Shown one piece after another: positions 1 to 7,482 of a stretch of 7,550 nucleotides of DNA. The DNA is from Bacteroidota bacterium (GTDB lineage Bacteria > Bacteroidota > Bacteroidia > Chitinophagales > Chitinophagaceae). The notes below the pieces were generated by a model that had not been told where the DNA came from, ran no database searches, and saw nothing but the letters and a program-made list of their open reading frames with translations. Each line of letters opens with the position of its first letter. Within the stretch, counting starts at the first letter, position 1. The stretch is from the NCBI GenBank assembly GCA_028876035.1, contig JAGWTK010000185.1, forward strand, positions 1-7,550, written 5' to 3'. A program made the translations under genes and the position numbers.

Positions 1-517
1 CATCGTAGGCGCCCTTGAAATTATCGGCAATTACTTTATGGGTATTGATGGCATCGGCTGTTCGATCAACAAATACGATGGGCAGTCCCCGGCCATGCAA
101 ATCCTTCAGGTGCGTATAATCAGCGGTTTCGTAGGAAACAGACATCAGTATACCATCCACTGAACGGGAAGCAAAATAATCGAGGTTGGACAATTCCTTT
201 TCATAGCTTTCCCGGCTTTGCGAAATCAACACATTATAGCCCTTTTGGTGAGCGACCGATTCTACTCCGTTGATGATCTGAGAAAAAAAACTGTTGGCTA
301 TTTCACTTACGATAACACCAATGGACCGACTGCGTTTTTCTTTCAGGCTGAGGGCAATGGGATTGGGCCGGTAATTGATTTGCCGGGCGTAGTCAAGAAC
401 CAGCTGCTTGGTTTCAGGGCTGATTTCATAGCTGTCGCGCAATGCACGGCTTACCGTTGAAGTGGATAAACCCAACGCTTTGGCGATGTCCTTAATCGTG
501 GCGGCTTCAAATTTCAT
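1..517 (-). CDS. LacI/GalR-family transcriptional repressor, N-terminal part (cut by window edge)
   Basis: DNA-binding transcription factor, divergent from the pectin operon. Reading the minus strand from the ATG at 517 gives 172 codons that run off the left edge, so roughly the last half of a typical ~340-residue family member is missing. Residues 7-26 (TIKDIAKALGLSTSTVSRAL) are the classic LacI helix-turn-helix. The hinge helix with the NPIALSL pattern follows at about 52-58; its Leu58 corresponds to the leucine that in LacI/PurR wedges into a central CpG of the operator. From about residue 64 (RSIGVIVSEIANSFFSQIINGVE) the periplasmic-binding-protein-like sensor domain begins, and VDGMLMS (120-126) and PIVFVDR (146-152) are further hallmarks. 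AAGGAG lies 13 nt upstream of the ATG (531-536), rather far for a strong ribosome site. By position it probably controls the GH28-GH105-uxaBA operon and possibly itself. The effector, perhaps a galacturonate catabolite, cannot be read from the sequence. Confidence 0.95.
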   Translation of the reverse strand, partial: MKFEAATIKDIAKALGLSTSTVSRALRDSYEISPETKQLVLDYARQINYRPNPIALSLKEKRSRSIGVIVSEIANSFFSQIINGVESVAHQKGYNVLISQSRESYEKELSNLDYFASRSVDGILMSVSYETADYTHLKDLHGRGLPIVFVDRTADAINTHKVIADNFKGAYD

Positions 518-562
518 ACTGGTGGTTTGGCTCCTTGCAAATCGTCACCTGCGCAAAGGAAA

Positions 563-570
563 CAAAATTA
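563..570 (-). promoter_or_regulatory. Candidate Bacteroidota-type -7 promoter element for the LacI-family gene
   Basis: Read on the minus strand this is TAATTTTG, a perfect match to the Bacteroidota -7 consensus TAnnTTTG. Transcription would start near 556-558 and leave a leader of about 40 nt before the ATG at 517. No TTTG-like -33 element sits at the expected distance (only GTTCCC near 591-596), so the promoter is weak or depends on other factors. I did not see an equally good match for the plus-strand operon in this gap. Confidence 0.45.
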
Positions 571-578
571 CCGAAAAA

Positions 579-590
579 GAAAACGTTACC
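579..590. promoter_or_regulatory. Candidate LacI-family operator (CpG-centred partial palindrome)
   Basis: GAAAACGTTACC is centred on a CpG, with a perfect AACGTT core and 4 of 6 base pairs symmetric over 12 bp. LacI/GalR proteins commonly bind palindromes with a central CpG that accepts the hinge-helix leucine, and the divergent regulator keeps that leucine. The site lies directly upstream of the candidate -7 element of the repressor gene, where bound protein would block RNA polymerase. This assignment is inference; short imperfect palindromes occur by chance. Confidence 0.3.
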
Positions 591-606
591 GGGAACGATT
601 GCGTAA

Positions 607-632
607 AAATGCCTCCTGATAAACAGGCATTT
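607..632. promoter_or_regulatory. Inverted repeat (8-bp perfect arms, 10-nt spacer) in the divergent gap
   Basis: Arms AAATGCCT (607-614) and AGGCATTT (625-632) are exact reverse complements around a 10-nt spacer. The spacer start CCTG can also pair with CAGG at 624-627, giving an alternative shorter fold. No T-run follows on the plus strand, and it lies about 50 nt before the GH28 start, so it is not a terminator of a known gene. It could be a dimer-binding operator for the plus-strand operon or a hairpin in its 5' leader. Confidence 0.45.
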
Positions 633-640
633 GTTCGCGA

Positions 641-652
641 TTTTGGCCGAAA
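641..652. promoter_or_regulatory. Second short palindrome near the operon start
   Basis: TTTTGGCCGAAA is symmetric at 5 of 6 base-pair positions around a GGCC centre. It is 31 nt upstream of the preferred GH28 start codon. Its centre is not CpG, so it fits the canonical LacI-family operator less well than the site at 579-590. It may be a binding site for the divergent regulator or another factor, or chance. Confidence 0.2.
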
Positions 653-682
653 GAACTGATATTTATTACCTCAATGCCGGAG

Positions 683-2326
683 ATGAAACGATTGCTTCTT
701 GTCCTCCTGCCCGCGCTTATCGCAGTGGGCATGCTGAACGCACAGATAGATAATTTGCCTGTTGTAAAACAGGTAAAATTCAGGAATGAGCAATTTCCCA
801 TTACCCGCTATGGCGCCAGAGCCGACGGTCGAACCATCAATACCAAAAGCATACAGGCCGCCATTGATGCATGCCATAACAAAGGCGGTGGCACCGTGAT
901 CGTTCCTTCGGGCCTGTGGATCTCCGGTCCGATTGTGCTTCGTTCAAATGTAAATCTCCACCTTGCAGAAAATGCCTGGTTGCAGTTCACCAGCGATCGC
1001 AGCGCCTATTCTTTGGTAGAAGGTAATTGGGAAGGACAACCTGCCGTGCGCAATCAATCGCCACTGTCGGCCACCAACGCTGAAAATATTGCCATCACCG
1101 GGAAAGGGATCATCGATGGCAACGGCGATGCCTGGCGCGCTGTGAAAAAAGATAAGCTCACCGAAACGCAATGGAAAAACCTGGTGGCGTCAGGCGGTCT
1201 GCTGAGTGAAGACGGAAAGACCTGGTATCCCACGGAGAAATATGTGAATGGAACAAAGACAAAAGATCCGGGTGTGTTGAAAGATGGTAAAACAGCGGCA
1301 GACTTCGAAGACATCAAAGACTTTCTCCGTCCCAACCTGCTTGTGTTCACCAATTGCAAAGTGGTGTTGCTCGAAGGCGTTACCTTCCAGAACTCGCCGG
1401 CCTGGTGCCTGCATCCTTTGCTGTGCGAAGACCTGACGGTGCGCAATGTAACGTCAAAAAATCCCTGGTATGCGCAGAACGGTGATGGCATCGATATCGA
1501 ATCCTGCCGCAATGTGCTGCTGGAAGGTTCCGTATTTGATGTGGGTGACGACGGGATTTGTATCAAGTCGGGCCGCAATGCCGAAGGCCGCAAAAGAAAC
1601 CGTCCGACTGAAAACCTCACTGTAAGAAATTGCACGGTCTACCATGCGCACGGTGGATTTGTCATTGGCAGTGAAATGAGCGGAGGTGCAAGAAATATCA
1701 AAGTATCCGACTGCAATTTTATTGGAACCGATATAGGTCTCCGTTTTAAAACTACCCGGGGGCGTGGGGGCGTTGTTGAGAAGATAGCTATCCGCAACAT
1801 CAATATGAAGGATATAGTGGGCGAGGCCATCCTGTTTGATATGTACTATATGGCCAAAGACCCGGTACCGTTGGCCGGAGAAAAAAGAGAACTCCCGAAA
1901 GTTGAATTTAAAACAGTGGATGAAACGACGCCGGTATTCCGGGATTTTTTTATTTCGAACGTCGTATGCAACGGTGCCGCAAAAGCGATTTTTATCCGTG
2001 GACTGCCGGAAATGAACGTACAGAATATACGACTCGAAAACATGGTACTGCAGGCAACAAAAGGGATCGATATCCAGGAAGCGGATGAAATTCGCTTAAA
2101 AAACGTGACGGTATTGTCCAAACAGACCAACCCGGTCATTGATTTGGTGCAGAGCCGCAACATCATATTCGATCATCTTGAAGTGCCGGGCAGTACAGAA
2201 CAATTGCTCAGGGCAGGAGGCGACCGTGTTAAAAACATACGATTCACCGGCGGCAATACGGCTGCATTGAAAGAAAAAACAAGCATTGAATTGGGTGCAT
2301 CCCAAACAGAAATACATTACCAGTAA
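683..2326 (+). CDS. Secreted glycoside hydrolase family 28 (polygalacturonase-like)
   Basis: Inverting hydrolase of alpha-1,4 galacturonic-acid linkages in pectin, acting outside the cytoplasm. I prefer the ATG at 683 (547 aa): it gives a normal signal peptide, MKR followed by a hydrophobic stretch ending LNA|Q at about residue 20. The in-frame ATG at 674 adds MPE, with an acidic residue in the n-region. No lipobox cysteine is present. A right-handed beta-helix starts at about residue 40 (YGARADG, KGGGTVIVPSG). The GH28 signature elements are in order: NGDGID (266-271), GDDGICIKSG (288-297, catalytic Asp289/Asp290 plus Asp268 or Asp271), HGGFVIGSEMSGG (His323) and LRFKTTRGRGG (353-363, the R-x-K substrate-binding pair Arg354/Lys356). 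A polar insertion at about 155-213 lies between the early strands and the catalytic region. It is first in a four-gene operon. Whether it acts endo or exo, or on homogalacturonan or rhamnogalacturonan, is not settled by the sequence. Confidence 0.95.
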   Translation: MKRLLLVLLPALIAVGMLNAQIDNLPVVKQVKFRNEQFPITRYGARADGRTINTKSIQAAIDACHNKGGGTVIVPSGLWISGPIVLRSNVNLHLAENAWLQFTSDRSAYSLVEGNWEGQPAVRNQSPLSATNAENIAITGKGIIDGNGDAWRAVKKDKLTETQWKNLVASGGLLSEDGKTWYPTEKYVNGTKTKDPGVLKDGKTAADFEDIKDFLRPNLLVFTNCKVVLLEGVTFQNSPAWCLHPLLCEDLTVRNVTSKNPWYAQNGDGIDIESCRNVLLEGSVFDVGDDGICIKSGRNAEGRKRNRPTENLTVRNCTVYHAHGGFVIGSEMSGGARNIKVSDCNFIGTDIGLRFKTTRGRGGVVEKIAIRNINMKDIVGEAILFDMYYMAKDPVPLAGEKRELPKVEFKTVDETTPVFRDFFISNVVCNGAAKAIFIRGLPEMNVQNIRLENMVLQATKGIDIQEADEIRLKNVTVLSKQTNPVIDLVQSRNIIFDHLEVPGSTEQLLRAGGDRVKNIRFTGGNTAALKEKTSIELGASQTEIHYQ

Positions 2327-2345
2327 TCAGCGAAATGTATCTGCG

Positions 2346-4253
2346 ATGAAAAAGATCACAATTGTTGTTACAATCTTGTTAGCGGGCAGGCTCTTTGCAC
2401 AGGATAGCGATCCGGGTTTGCGAATGGCTGCAACAACCATGCATCTATGGAAGGATTCTTTCGCACTGGATGGTAAACCAGCACGCTGGTCGTACGACAT
2501 GGGGGTAGTACTAAAAGGCTTCGAAGGATTATGGTTGCGCACCGGTGACGCCACCTACTACAATTACATCCAGCACCTGATGGATTTTTATATCGCCGAT
2601 GATGGCAGTATCCACGATTACAAACCCGGGGAATACAATATCGACTATATCAACAATGGAAAGCTGGCCTTGTTGCTGTACCGCGTAACGCTCAAAGACA
2701 AATACCTCAAGGCAGCCAACCTGCTGCGCGAGCAGCTACGCAATCAGCCGCGCACACACGAAGGCGGGTTCTGGCACAAGAACATTTATCCATGGCAGAT
2801 GTGGCTGGATGGCCTGTACATGGCCGAGCCATTTTATGCAGAATATGCCAACCTGGCCGGGGAAGACAGCGCCTTCAATGATATCGCCAACCAGTTCGTT
2901 TGGATGGAAGCACATGCACGTGATCCAAAGACAGGCTTATTATACCATGGCTGGGATGAAAGCAAACAACAGGCCTGGGCAGATAAATTGACCGGGCATT
3001 CCCCACATAGCTGGTCAAGGGCCATGGGCTGGTATGGATGCGCACTGGTAGACGTACTCGATTGGTTTCCCAAAGACCATCCGCGTCGCAAGGAACTCCT
3101 GGGCATTCTCAACAGGCTTGTCGCTGCCATTGCAAAAGTGCAGCAACCAGCGAACGGACTTTGGTATGATATCCCCGATGCTCCGAAAGGCAAGCGTAAT
3201 TATTTTGAAGCATCCGCGGCCAATATGTTCGTATACACCATCGCAAAAGCTGTAAGGCTCGGATACATTCCCGCAACTTACCTTCCTGTTGCAAAAAAAG
3301 GCTGGGCTGGTATTCTTAAAACATTTCTGCGTGAAGTAAACGGTTCCCTGCAATTCGACGGCACGGTAAAAGTTTCTGGTCTGGGTGGCAATCCCTACCG
3401 CGATGGCAGCTTCGACTATTACATGCGCGAACCGGTTGTTACCAATGACCCAAAAGGAATTGGCAGCTTTTTGATGGCATCCAACGAAATGAGCATGGTA
3501 CCACTGCAACAACTGGGAAAGGGAAAACAGGTATTGCTTGATCTGTATTTTAACAACGAATACCGCAAGAACGCATTTGGTGCGATGGAACGCTTTCACT
3601 ATACCTGGGAAGACAAGGCCAACAGCGGTTATACCACACTGGGCGCCATCTTCCGTCAGTACGGTGCTACTACAACCTCATTACCCGGTGCACCTGCTGC
3701 CAGCGCACTGAAAGATGCTTCCATTTATATCATCGTTGATCCCGATACAGAGAAAGAAACGGCAAAGCCGCATTACATGAACGAGACCGACGCTACCGCC
3801 ATTTACAATTGGGTGAAAGCAGGAGGTGTCCTGGTATTGCTTAGCAATGATTCGGGAAATGCAGAGTTTACTCACTTCAATATGCTGTCTGAAAAGTTTG
3901 GCATCCACTTTAATGAAAACAGCATCAACCGTGTGCAGCACGACCAGTTTGAAACCGGTACGTTTTACTTTACACCCGCCGATGCCATTTTTAAAAATGC
4001 ACGAAAAGTATACATCAAGGAATTATCGACACTGGCATTGAAACCGCCTGCCAACGCGCACTTCAAAAATGCAACGGGCGATGTCATCATCGCCACCGCC
4101 AAAATTGGAAAAGGAACCGTATTTGCGGTGGGCGATCCCTGGTTTTACAATGAGTATGCCGACGGACGCAAACTTCCTGCGACTTATGAAAACTTTACAG
4201 CCGCAACCGATTTGGTTAAATGGTTATTACACCAGGCAACACCCAAAAAATAA
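2346..4253 (+). CDS. Secreted GH105 unsaturated (rhamno)galacturonyl hydrolase with C-terminal DUF4350/GATase-like domain
   Basis: Removes the 4,5-unsaturated uronic acid that pectin or rhamnogalacturonan lyases leave at the non-reducing end of oligosaccharides. The ATG at 2346 (635 aa) is chosen because MKKITIVVTILLAGRLFA|Q is a clean signal peptide and starts 19 nt after the GH28 stop. The frame stays open back to an ATG at 2286, but that would overlap GH28 and bury the signal. An (alpha/alpha)6-barrel covers about 25-390: WSYDMGVVLKGFEGLW (48-63), NIDYINNGK (98-106), MWLDGLYMAEPFYAEY (152-167, Asp155 aligning with YteR's catalytic Asp143), YHGWDES (200-206) and HSWSRAMGWY (221-230). A second domain at about 450-632 (IYIIVDPDTEKE, GGVLVLLSNDSGNAEF, GKGTVFAVGDPWFYNEY) looks like the DUF4350/class I amidotransferase-like fold but contains no cysteine, so amidotransferase chemistry is unlikely. 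The product is 5-keto-4-deoxyuronate, which enters the KduI/KduD route rather than uxaBA. Confidence 0.92.
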   Translation: MKKITIVVTILLAGRLFAQDSDPGLRMAATTMHLWKDSFALDGKPARWSYDMGVVLKGFEGLWLRTGDATYYNYIQHLMDFYIADDGSIHDYKPGEYNIDYINNGKLALLLYRVTLKDKYLKAANLLREQLRNQPRTHEGGFWHKNIYPWQMWLDGLYMAEPFYAEYANLAGEDSAFNDIANQFVWMEAHARDPKTGLLYHGWDESKQQAWADKLTGHSPHSWSRAMGWYGCALVDVLDWFPKDHPRRKELLGILNRLVAAIAKVQQPANGLWYDIPDAPKGKRNYFEASAANMFVYTIAKAVRLGYIPATYLPVAKKGWAGILKTFLREVNGSLQFDGTVKVSGLGGNPYRDGSFDYYMREPVVTNDPKGIGSFLMASNEMSMVPLQQLGKGKQVLLDLYFNNEYRKNAFGAMERFHYTWEDKANSGYTTLGAIFRQYGATTTSLPGAPAASALKDASIYIIVDPDTEKETAKPHYMNETDATAIYNWVKAGGVLVLLSNDSGNAEFTHFNMLSEKFGIHFNENSINRVQHDQFETGTFYFTPADAIFKNARKVYIKELSTLALKPPANAHFKNATGDVIIATAKIGKGTVFAVGDPWFYNEYADGRKLPATYENFTAATDLVKWLLHQATPKK

Positions 4254-5780
4254 ATGATGAAAATTTCCCGGCAAAACCTGTCATCGATACAAAAAAGAAG
4301 CGGACTTGATCTGCCCGATGCTTCCCTGTTTGCGCTACCCGAAAAAGTGCTGCAATTCGGCACAGGGGTGCTACTGCGCGGACTACCGGACTATTTTATC
4401 GACAAAGCAAATAAGGCAGGGATTTTTAACGGTCGTATCGTAGTGGTAAAATCAACCAGTAAGGGCGATACCAGCGCCTGGGCAGCACAGGATTATTTAT
4501 CCACCCAATGCGTACGTGGCATTGACAGCGGCACAGAAGTAAACGAATACATTGTGAATGCCGCCATTAGCCGCGTGCTCACTGCATCAGAAGAATGGGC
4601 ATCTGTTCTCGAATGCATTGCGAATCCTGATCTGCAAATCATCCTATCGAATACAACAGAAGTAGGCATCACCCTCCTTGATAACGATCCGCTGGATGCA
4701 AAACCACCCTCCAGTTACCCGGCGAAACTACTGGCATTGCTGCTGGAACGATACCGGGTGTTCAATGGAAGCGCTGAAAGCGGCATGGTGATCATCCCCA
4801 CAGAATTGATCAGCAATAATGCTGGTCTCCTCAAAAAAATCATATTAACGCTGGCGGCACAGCACCAACTGGGAAAATCCTTCATCGAATGGCTGGAGCA
4901 ACACAACGAGTTTTGCAATTCGCTGGTCGACCGTATCGTGCCAGGCGCCCTGGGCAGTCATGATAAGCTGATAACGGAAAAAGAACTGGGTTACGAAGAC
5001 GAATGCATGATCATGTCGGAAGTCTACCGGTTATGGGCCATCGAAACCAGCAGCGCCAGGACAAAACAGATTTTATCATTCGCCGCTGCCGATAAAGGCG
5101 TTATCCTGGCCGATAACATTGAGCGCTACAAAGAGCTCAAGCTCCGTTTGCTCAACGGTTCACACAGCTTTACCTGCGCCATGGCCATTGAGCTTGGATT
5201 CAACACGGTAAAGGAAGCCATGGCTAACCCGGCTTTTAACCAGTTCATCACGGAATTAATGATGGAAGAAATTGTACCGGCTATCACCGGTAATACCGTA
5301 GGTACAGAAGAAGCCAGGGCTTTTGCAGGCCAGGTGCTGGACCGTTACCGCAATCCTTTTATCGAACACCAGTGGCTGAGCATTTCCCTGCAATATTCTT
5401 CCAAGATGAACATGCGGAACATGCCTGTTATAAAAAGTTATATCGATAAGAAAGGATTTGCACCGCAGCGAATGGCGCTCGGCTTTGCCGCCTACCTGTG
5501 GTTTATGAAATCTGTAAAGGAAGGCAACAGTTTCAAAGGCTACACCGAGGGTAAAAGCTATACCATCAACGATGATAAAGCAGCTGTGCTGAACGAGTTG
5601 TGGAAAATACACAATACCGATACCTTTGTTCAAAAGGTATTGGAGCAATCGGATCTGTGGGGCGGGACAGCGGGCAATCTCCCTGGTTTTGCTGCTGCAG
5701 TTACAACCGCCCTGCATGCCATCGAAGAAGGCAAATTAGCGACAGCGATGCAAGCCGCCGCAGCTCCGCAAACACATTAA
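4254..5780 (+). CDS. uxaB: Tagaturonate reductase (altronate oxidoreductase)
   Basis: Cytoplasmic NADH-dependent enzyme reducing D-tagaturonate to D-altronate (EC 1.1.1.58), second step of galacturonate catabolism. The protein is 508 aa with no signal peptide and belongs to the mannitol-dehydrogenase-type long-chain family. The Rossmann domain opens with VLQFGTGVLLRGLPDYFID (about 32-50), and LSNTTEVGIT (131-140) and IIPTELISNN (180-189) are UxaB-like. The catalytic signature is KLRLLNGSHSFTCAMA at 296-311: Lys296, Asn301 and His304 keep the spacing of the Lys295/Asn300/His303 set in Pseudomonas mannitol 2-dehydrogenase. The start ATG directly abuts the upstream stop (TAAATGATG), which suggests translational coupling; the adjacent ATG at 4257 is an equal alternative. 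No Shine-Dalgarno is visible, only an A-rich run. A fructuronate reductase (UxuB) is the main alternative, but the adjacent altronate dehydratase supports UxaB. Confidence 0.93.
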   Translation: MMKISRQNLSSIQKRSGLDLPDASLFALPEKVLQFGTGVLLRGLPDYFIDKANKAGIFNGRIVVVKSTSKGDTSAWAAQDYLSTQCVRGIDSGTEVNEYIVNAAISRVLTASEEWASVLECIANPDLQIILSNTTEVGITLLDNDPLDAKPPSSYPAKLLALLLERYRVFNGSAESGMVIIPTELISNNAGLLKKIILTLAAQHQLGKSFIEWLEQHNEFCNSLVDRIVPGALGSHDKLITEKELGYEDECMIMSEVYRLWAIETSSARTKQILSFAAADKGVILADNIERYKELKLRLLNGSHSFTCAMAIELGFNTVKEAMANPAFNQFITELMMEEIVPAITGNTVGTEEARAFAGQVLDRYRNPFIEHQWLSISLQYSSKMNMRNMPVIKSYIDKKGFAPQRMALGFAAYLWFMKSVKEGNSFKGYTEGKSYTINDDKAAVLNELWKIHNTDTFVQKVLEQSDLWGGTAGNLPGFAAAVTTALHAIEEGKLATAMQAAAAPQTH

Positions 5781-5795
5781 GCATAGTACGGCAAC

Positions 5796-7439
5796 ATGAA
5801 ACAAAACGTTCTAAAGGTTCATCCGAAAGACAATGTTCTGGTAGCACTGCAAAACCTGGTAAAAGGACAAACAGTGAGCTACGAAGGAAAAGACTACGTG
5901 CTACAGGATAATATCGGCGCCAAGCACAAATTTTTCGAAAAGGATATGCAGGCCGGTGATGAAATCATCATGTATGGCGTGCTGGTGGGAAAGGCGCAGT
6001 TTGCTGTGCCCAAAGGCGGACTAATGACAACCGATAATACCAAACATGCATCAGAACCATTTGCCTACAGGCCCTACAACTACCAATGGCAGGCGCCCGA
6101 TACAAGTAAGTTTGCAGGCCGGACTTTTAATGGCTATGTGAGAAAAGATGGTCGGGTGGGCACCGCCAATTACTGGTTGTTTATTCCCACCGTATTTTGC
6201 GAAAACCGCAACCTGGATGTGATACGCGAAGCCCTGCACAACGAGCTGGGCTATGCCGTTACCCAAAAATATAAGTCGTATACCCATTACCTGGCAGAGG
6301 CTTTCAAAAAAGGAGAAGACATCAGCAATATCGATTTGTCGGCTGCTCATTCTACCCAATCTTCTGCGCGACTTTTTAAGAATGTTGACGGTATCAAATT
6401 CCTCAACCACCAGGGTGGATGTGGCGGCACCCGGCAAGATGCCGGTATACTGGGAAAATTGCTCGCTGCCTATGCCGACCATCCAAATGTGGCGGGCGTT
6501 ACTGTGATGAGCCTGGGTTGCCAGAATTTACAAACGCAGGCTTTGGTAGATGAGATAAAAAAACGCAATCCCGGATTCGACAAACCGCTCTACATTTTTG
6601 AACAGCAGCAATCGCAGAGTGAAGAGCAACTCGTAGCAGAAGCCATCCGCAAGACTTTCCAGGGCCTCATAGAAATTAATAAGATCGAAAGACAACCTGC
6701 ATCGCTGGATAAACTGGTGATTGGCGTCAAATGCGGTGGCAGTGATGGTTTCAGTGGCATCAGTGCCAATCCGGCCGTCGGCTATGCATCCGATCTGCTG
6801 GTGGCCCTGGGCGGCACTATTTTACTGGCAGAGTTTCCTGAACTCTGTGGTGCGGAACAACAGCTCATCGATCGTACCAGGGATGCGGATGCCGCTAAGA
6901 AGTTCATTCGCCTGATGACCGAATACAATGACCAGGCACATAAAGTGGGTTCCGGATTTCATATGAACCCATCACCGGGCAATATTAAAGACGGACTTAT
7001 CACCGATGCGATCAAAAGCACCGGCGCGGCAAAAAAAGGAGGTACATCACCGGTAGAAGATGTGCTCGACTATACAGAACCGGTAGTAAAACACGGATTG
7101 AATCTTGTGTGTACACCGGGCAATGACGTAGAAGCGACTACCGGGAAGGCGGCCAGTGGCGCAACGCTCATCCTGTTCACAACTGGTTTGGGCACGCCTA
7201 CCGGAAACCCGGTTTGTCCGACCATTAAAGTTGCCACCAACAATGCCCTGGCAAAACGCATGGCCGATATTATCGACATCAACACAGGTGCGGTGATCGA
7301 AGGAGAGAAAACGATCGAGCAAATGGGAGAGGAGATACTCGAATACTGCATCAAAGCCGCCAGTGGCGAAATAATACCAAAGGCGGTATTGCTGAACCAG
7401 GATGATTTTATACCATGGAAAAGAGGCGTAAGCCTATAG
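5796..7439 (+). CDS. uxaA: Altronate dehydratase
   Basis: Cytoplasmic iron-dependent dehydratase converting D-altronate to 2-keto-3-deoxy-D-gluconate (EC 4.2.1.7), the step after UxaB. At 547 aa it is somewhat longer than E. coli UxaA (about 495 aa). An SAF-type N-terminal domain spans about residues 5-85 (VHPKDNVLVAL, GDEIIMYG), followed by a linker and the UxaA core. GYVRKDGRVGTANYW (113-127) marks the start of the core. Conserved family blocks follow: HQGGCGG (205-211), SLGCQ (239-243), GVKCGGSDGFSGISANPAVG (310-329), EFPELCGAE (346-354), NPSPGNIKDGLITD (391-404) and PGNDVEATTGKAASG (441-455). Cysteines 209, 242, 313 and 351 fall inside these blocks and are plausible metal or active-site residues. 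The gene begins 15 nt after uxaB without a Shine-Dalgarno, clearly in the same operon, and a candidate terminator lies 43 nt after its stop. A galactarate or D-arabinonate-type dehydratase of the same superfamily is a less likely alternative given uxaB next door. Confidence 0.94.
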   Translation: MKQNVLKVHPKDNVLVALQNLVKGQTVSYEGKDYVLQDNIGAKHKFFEKDMQAGDEIIMYGVLVGKAQFAVPKGGLMTTDNTKHASEPFAYRPYNYQWQAPDTSKFAGRTFNGYVRKDGRVGTANYWLFIPTVFCENRNLDVIREALHNELGYAVTQKYKSYTHYLAEAFKKGEDISNIDLSAAHSTQSSARLFKNVDGIKFLNHQGGCGGTRQDAGILGKLLAAYADHPNVAGVTVMSLGCQNLQTQALVDEIKKRNPGFDKPLYIFEQQQSQSEEQLVAEAIRKTFQGLIEINKIERQPASLDKLVIGVKCGGSDGFSGISANPAVGYASDLLVALGGTILLAEFPELCGAEQQLIDRTRDADAAKKFIRLMTEYNDQAHKVGSGFHMNPSPGNIKDGLITDAIKSTGAAKKGGTSPVEDVLDYTEPVVKHGLNLVCTPGNDVEATTGKAASGATLILFTTGLGTPTGNPVCPTIKVATNNALAKRMADIIDINTGAVIEGEKTIEQMGEEILEYCIKAASGEIIPKAVLLNQDDFIPWKRGVSL

Positions 7440-7482
7440 ATACACCAGGTCTGCGAAAGCGATCTGCATTGATTATTACAAC

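Noticed and set aside
218..659. Short plus-strand open frames across the regulator gene and the intergenic gap.
   Set aside because: They are antisense to the LacI-family coding frame or run through the regulatory gap, and show no domain or plausible start context.
1054..1635. Long minus-strand open frame of 193 codons inside the GH28 gene (and a similar one at 3015-3599 inside the GH105 gene).
   Set aside because: Low-complexity, Ser/Phe/Cys-rich antisense translations with no family motifs, lying opposite strongly supported genes.
2286..2345. Extended N-terminus for the GH105 gene starting at 2286.
   Set aside because: It would overlap the GH28 gene by 41 nt and put 20 polar residues before a clear signal peptide; the ATG at 2346 is better.
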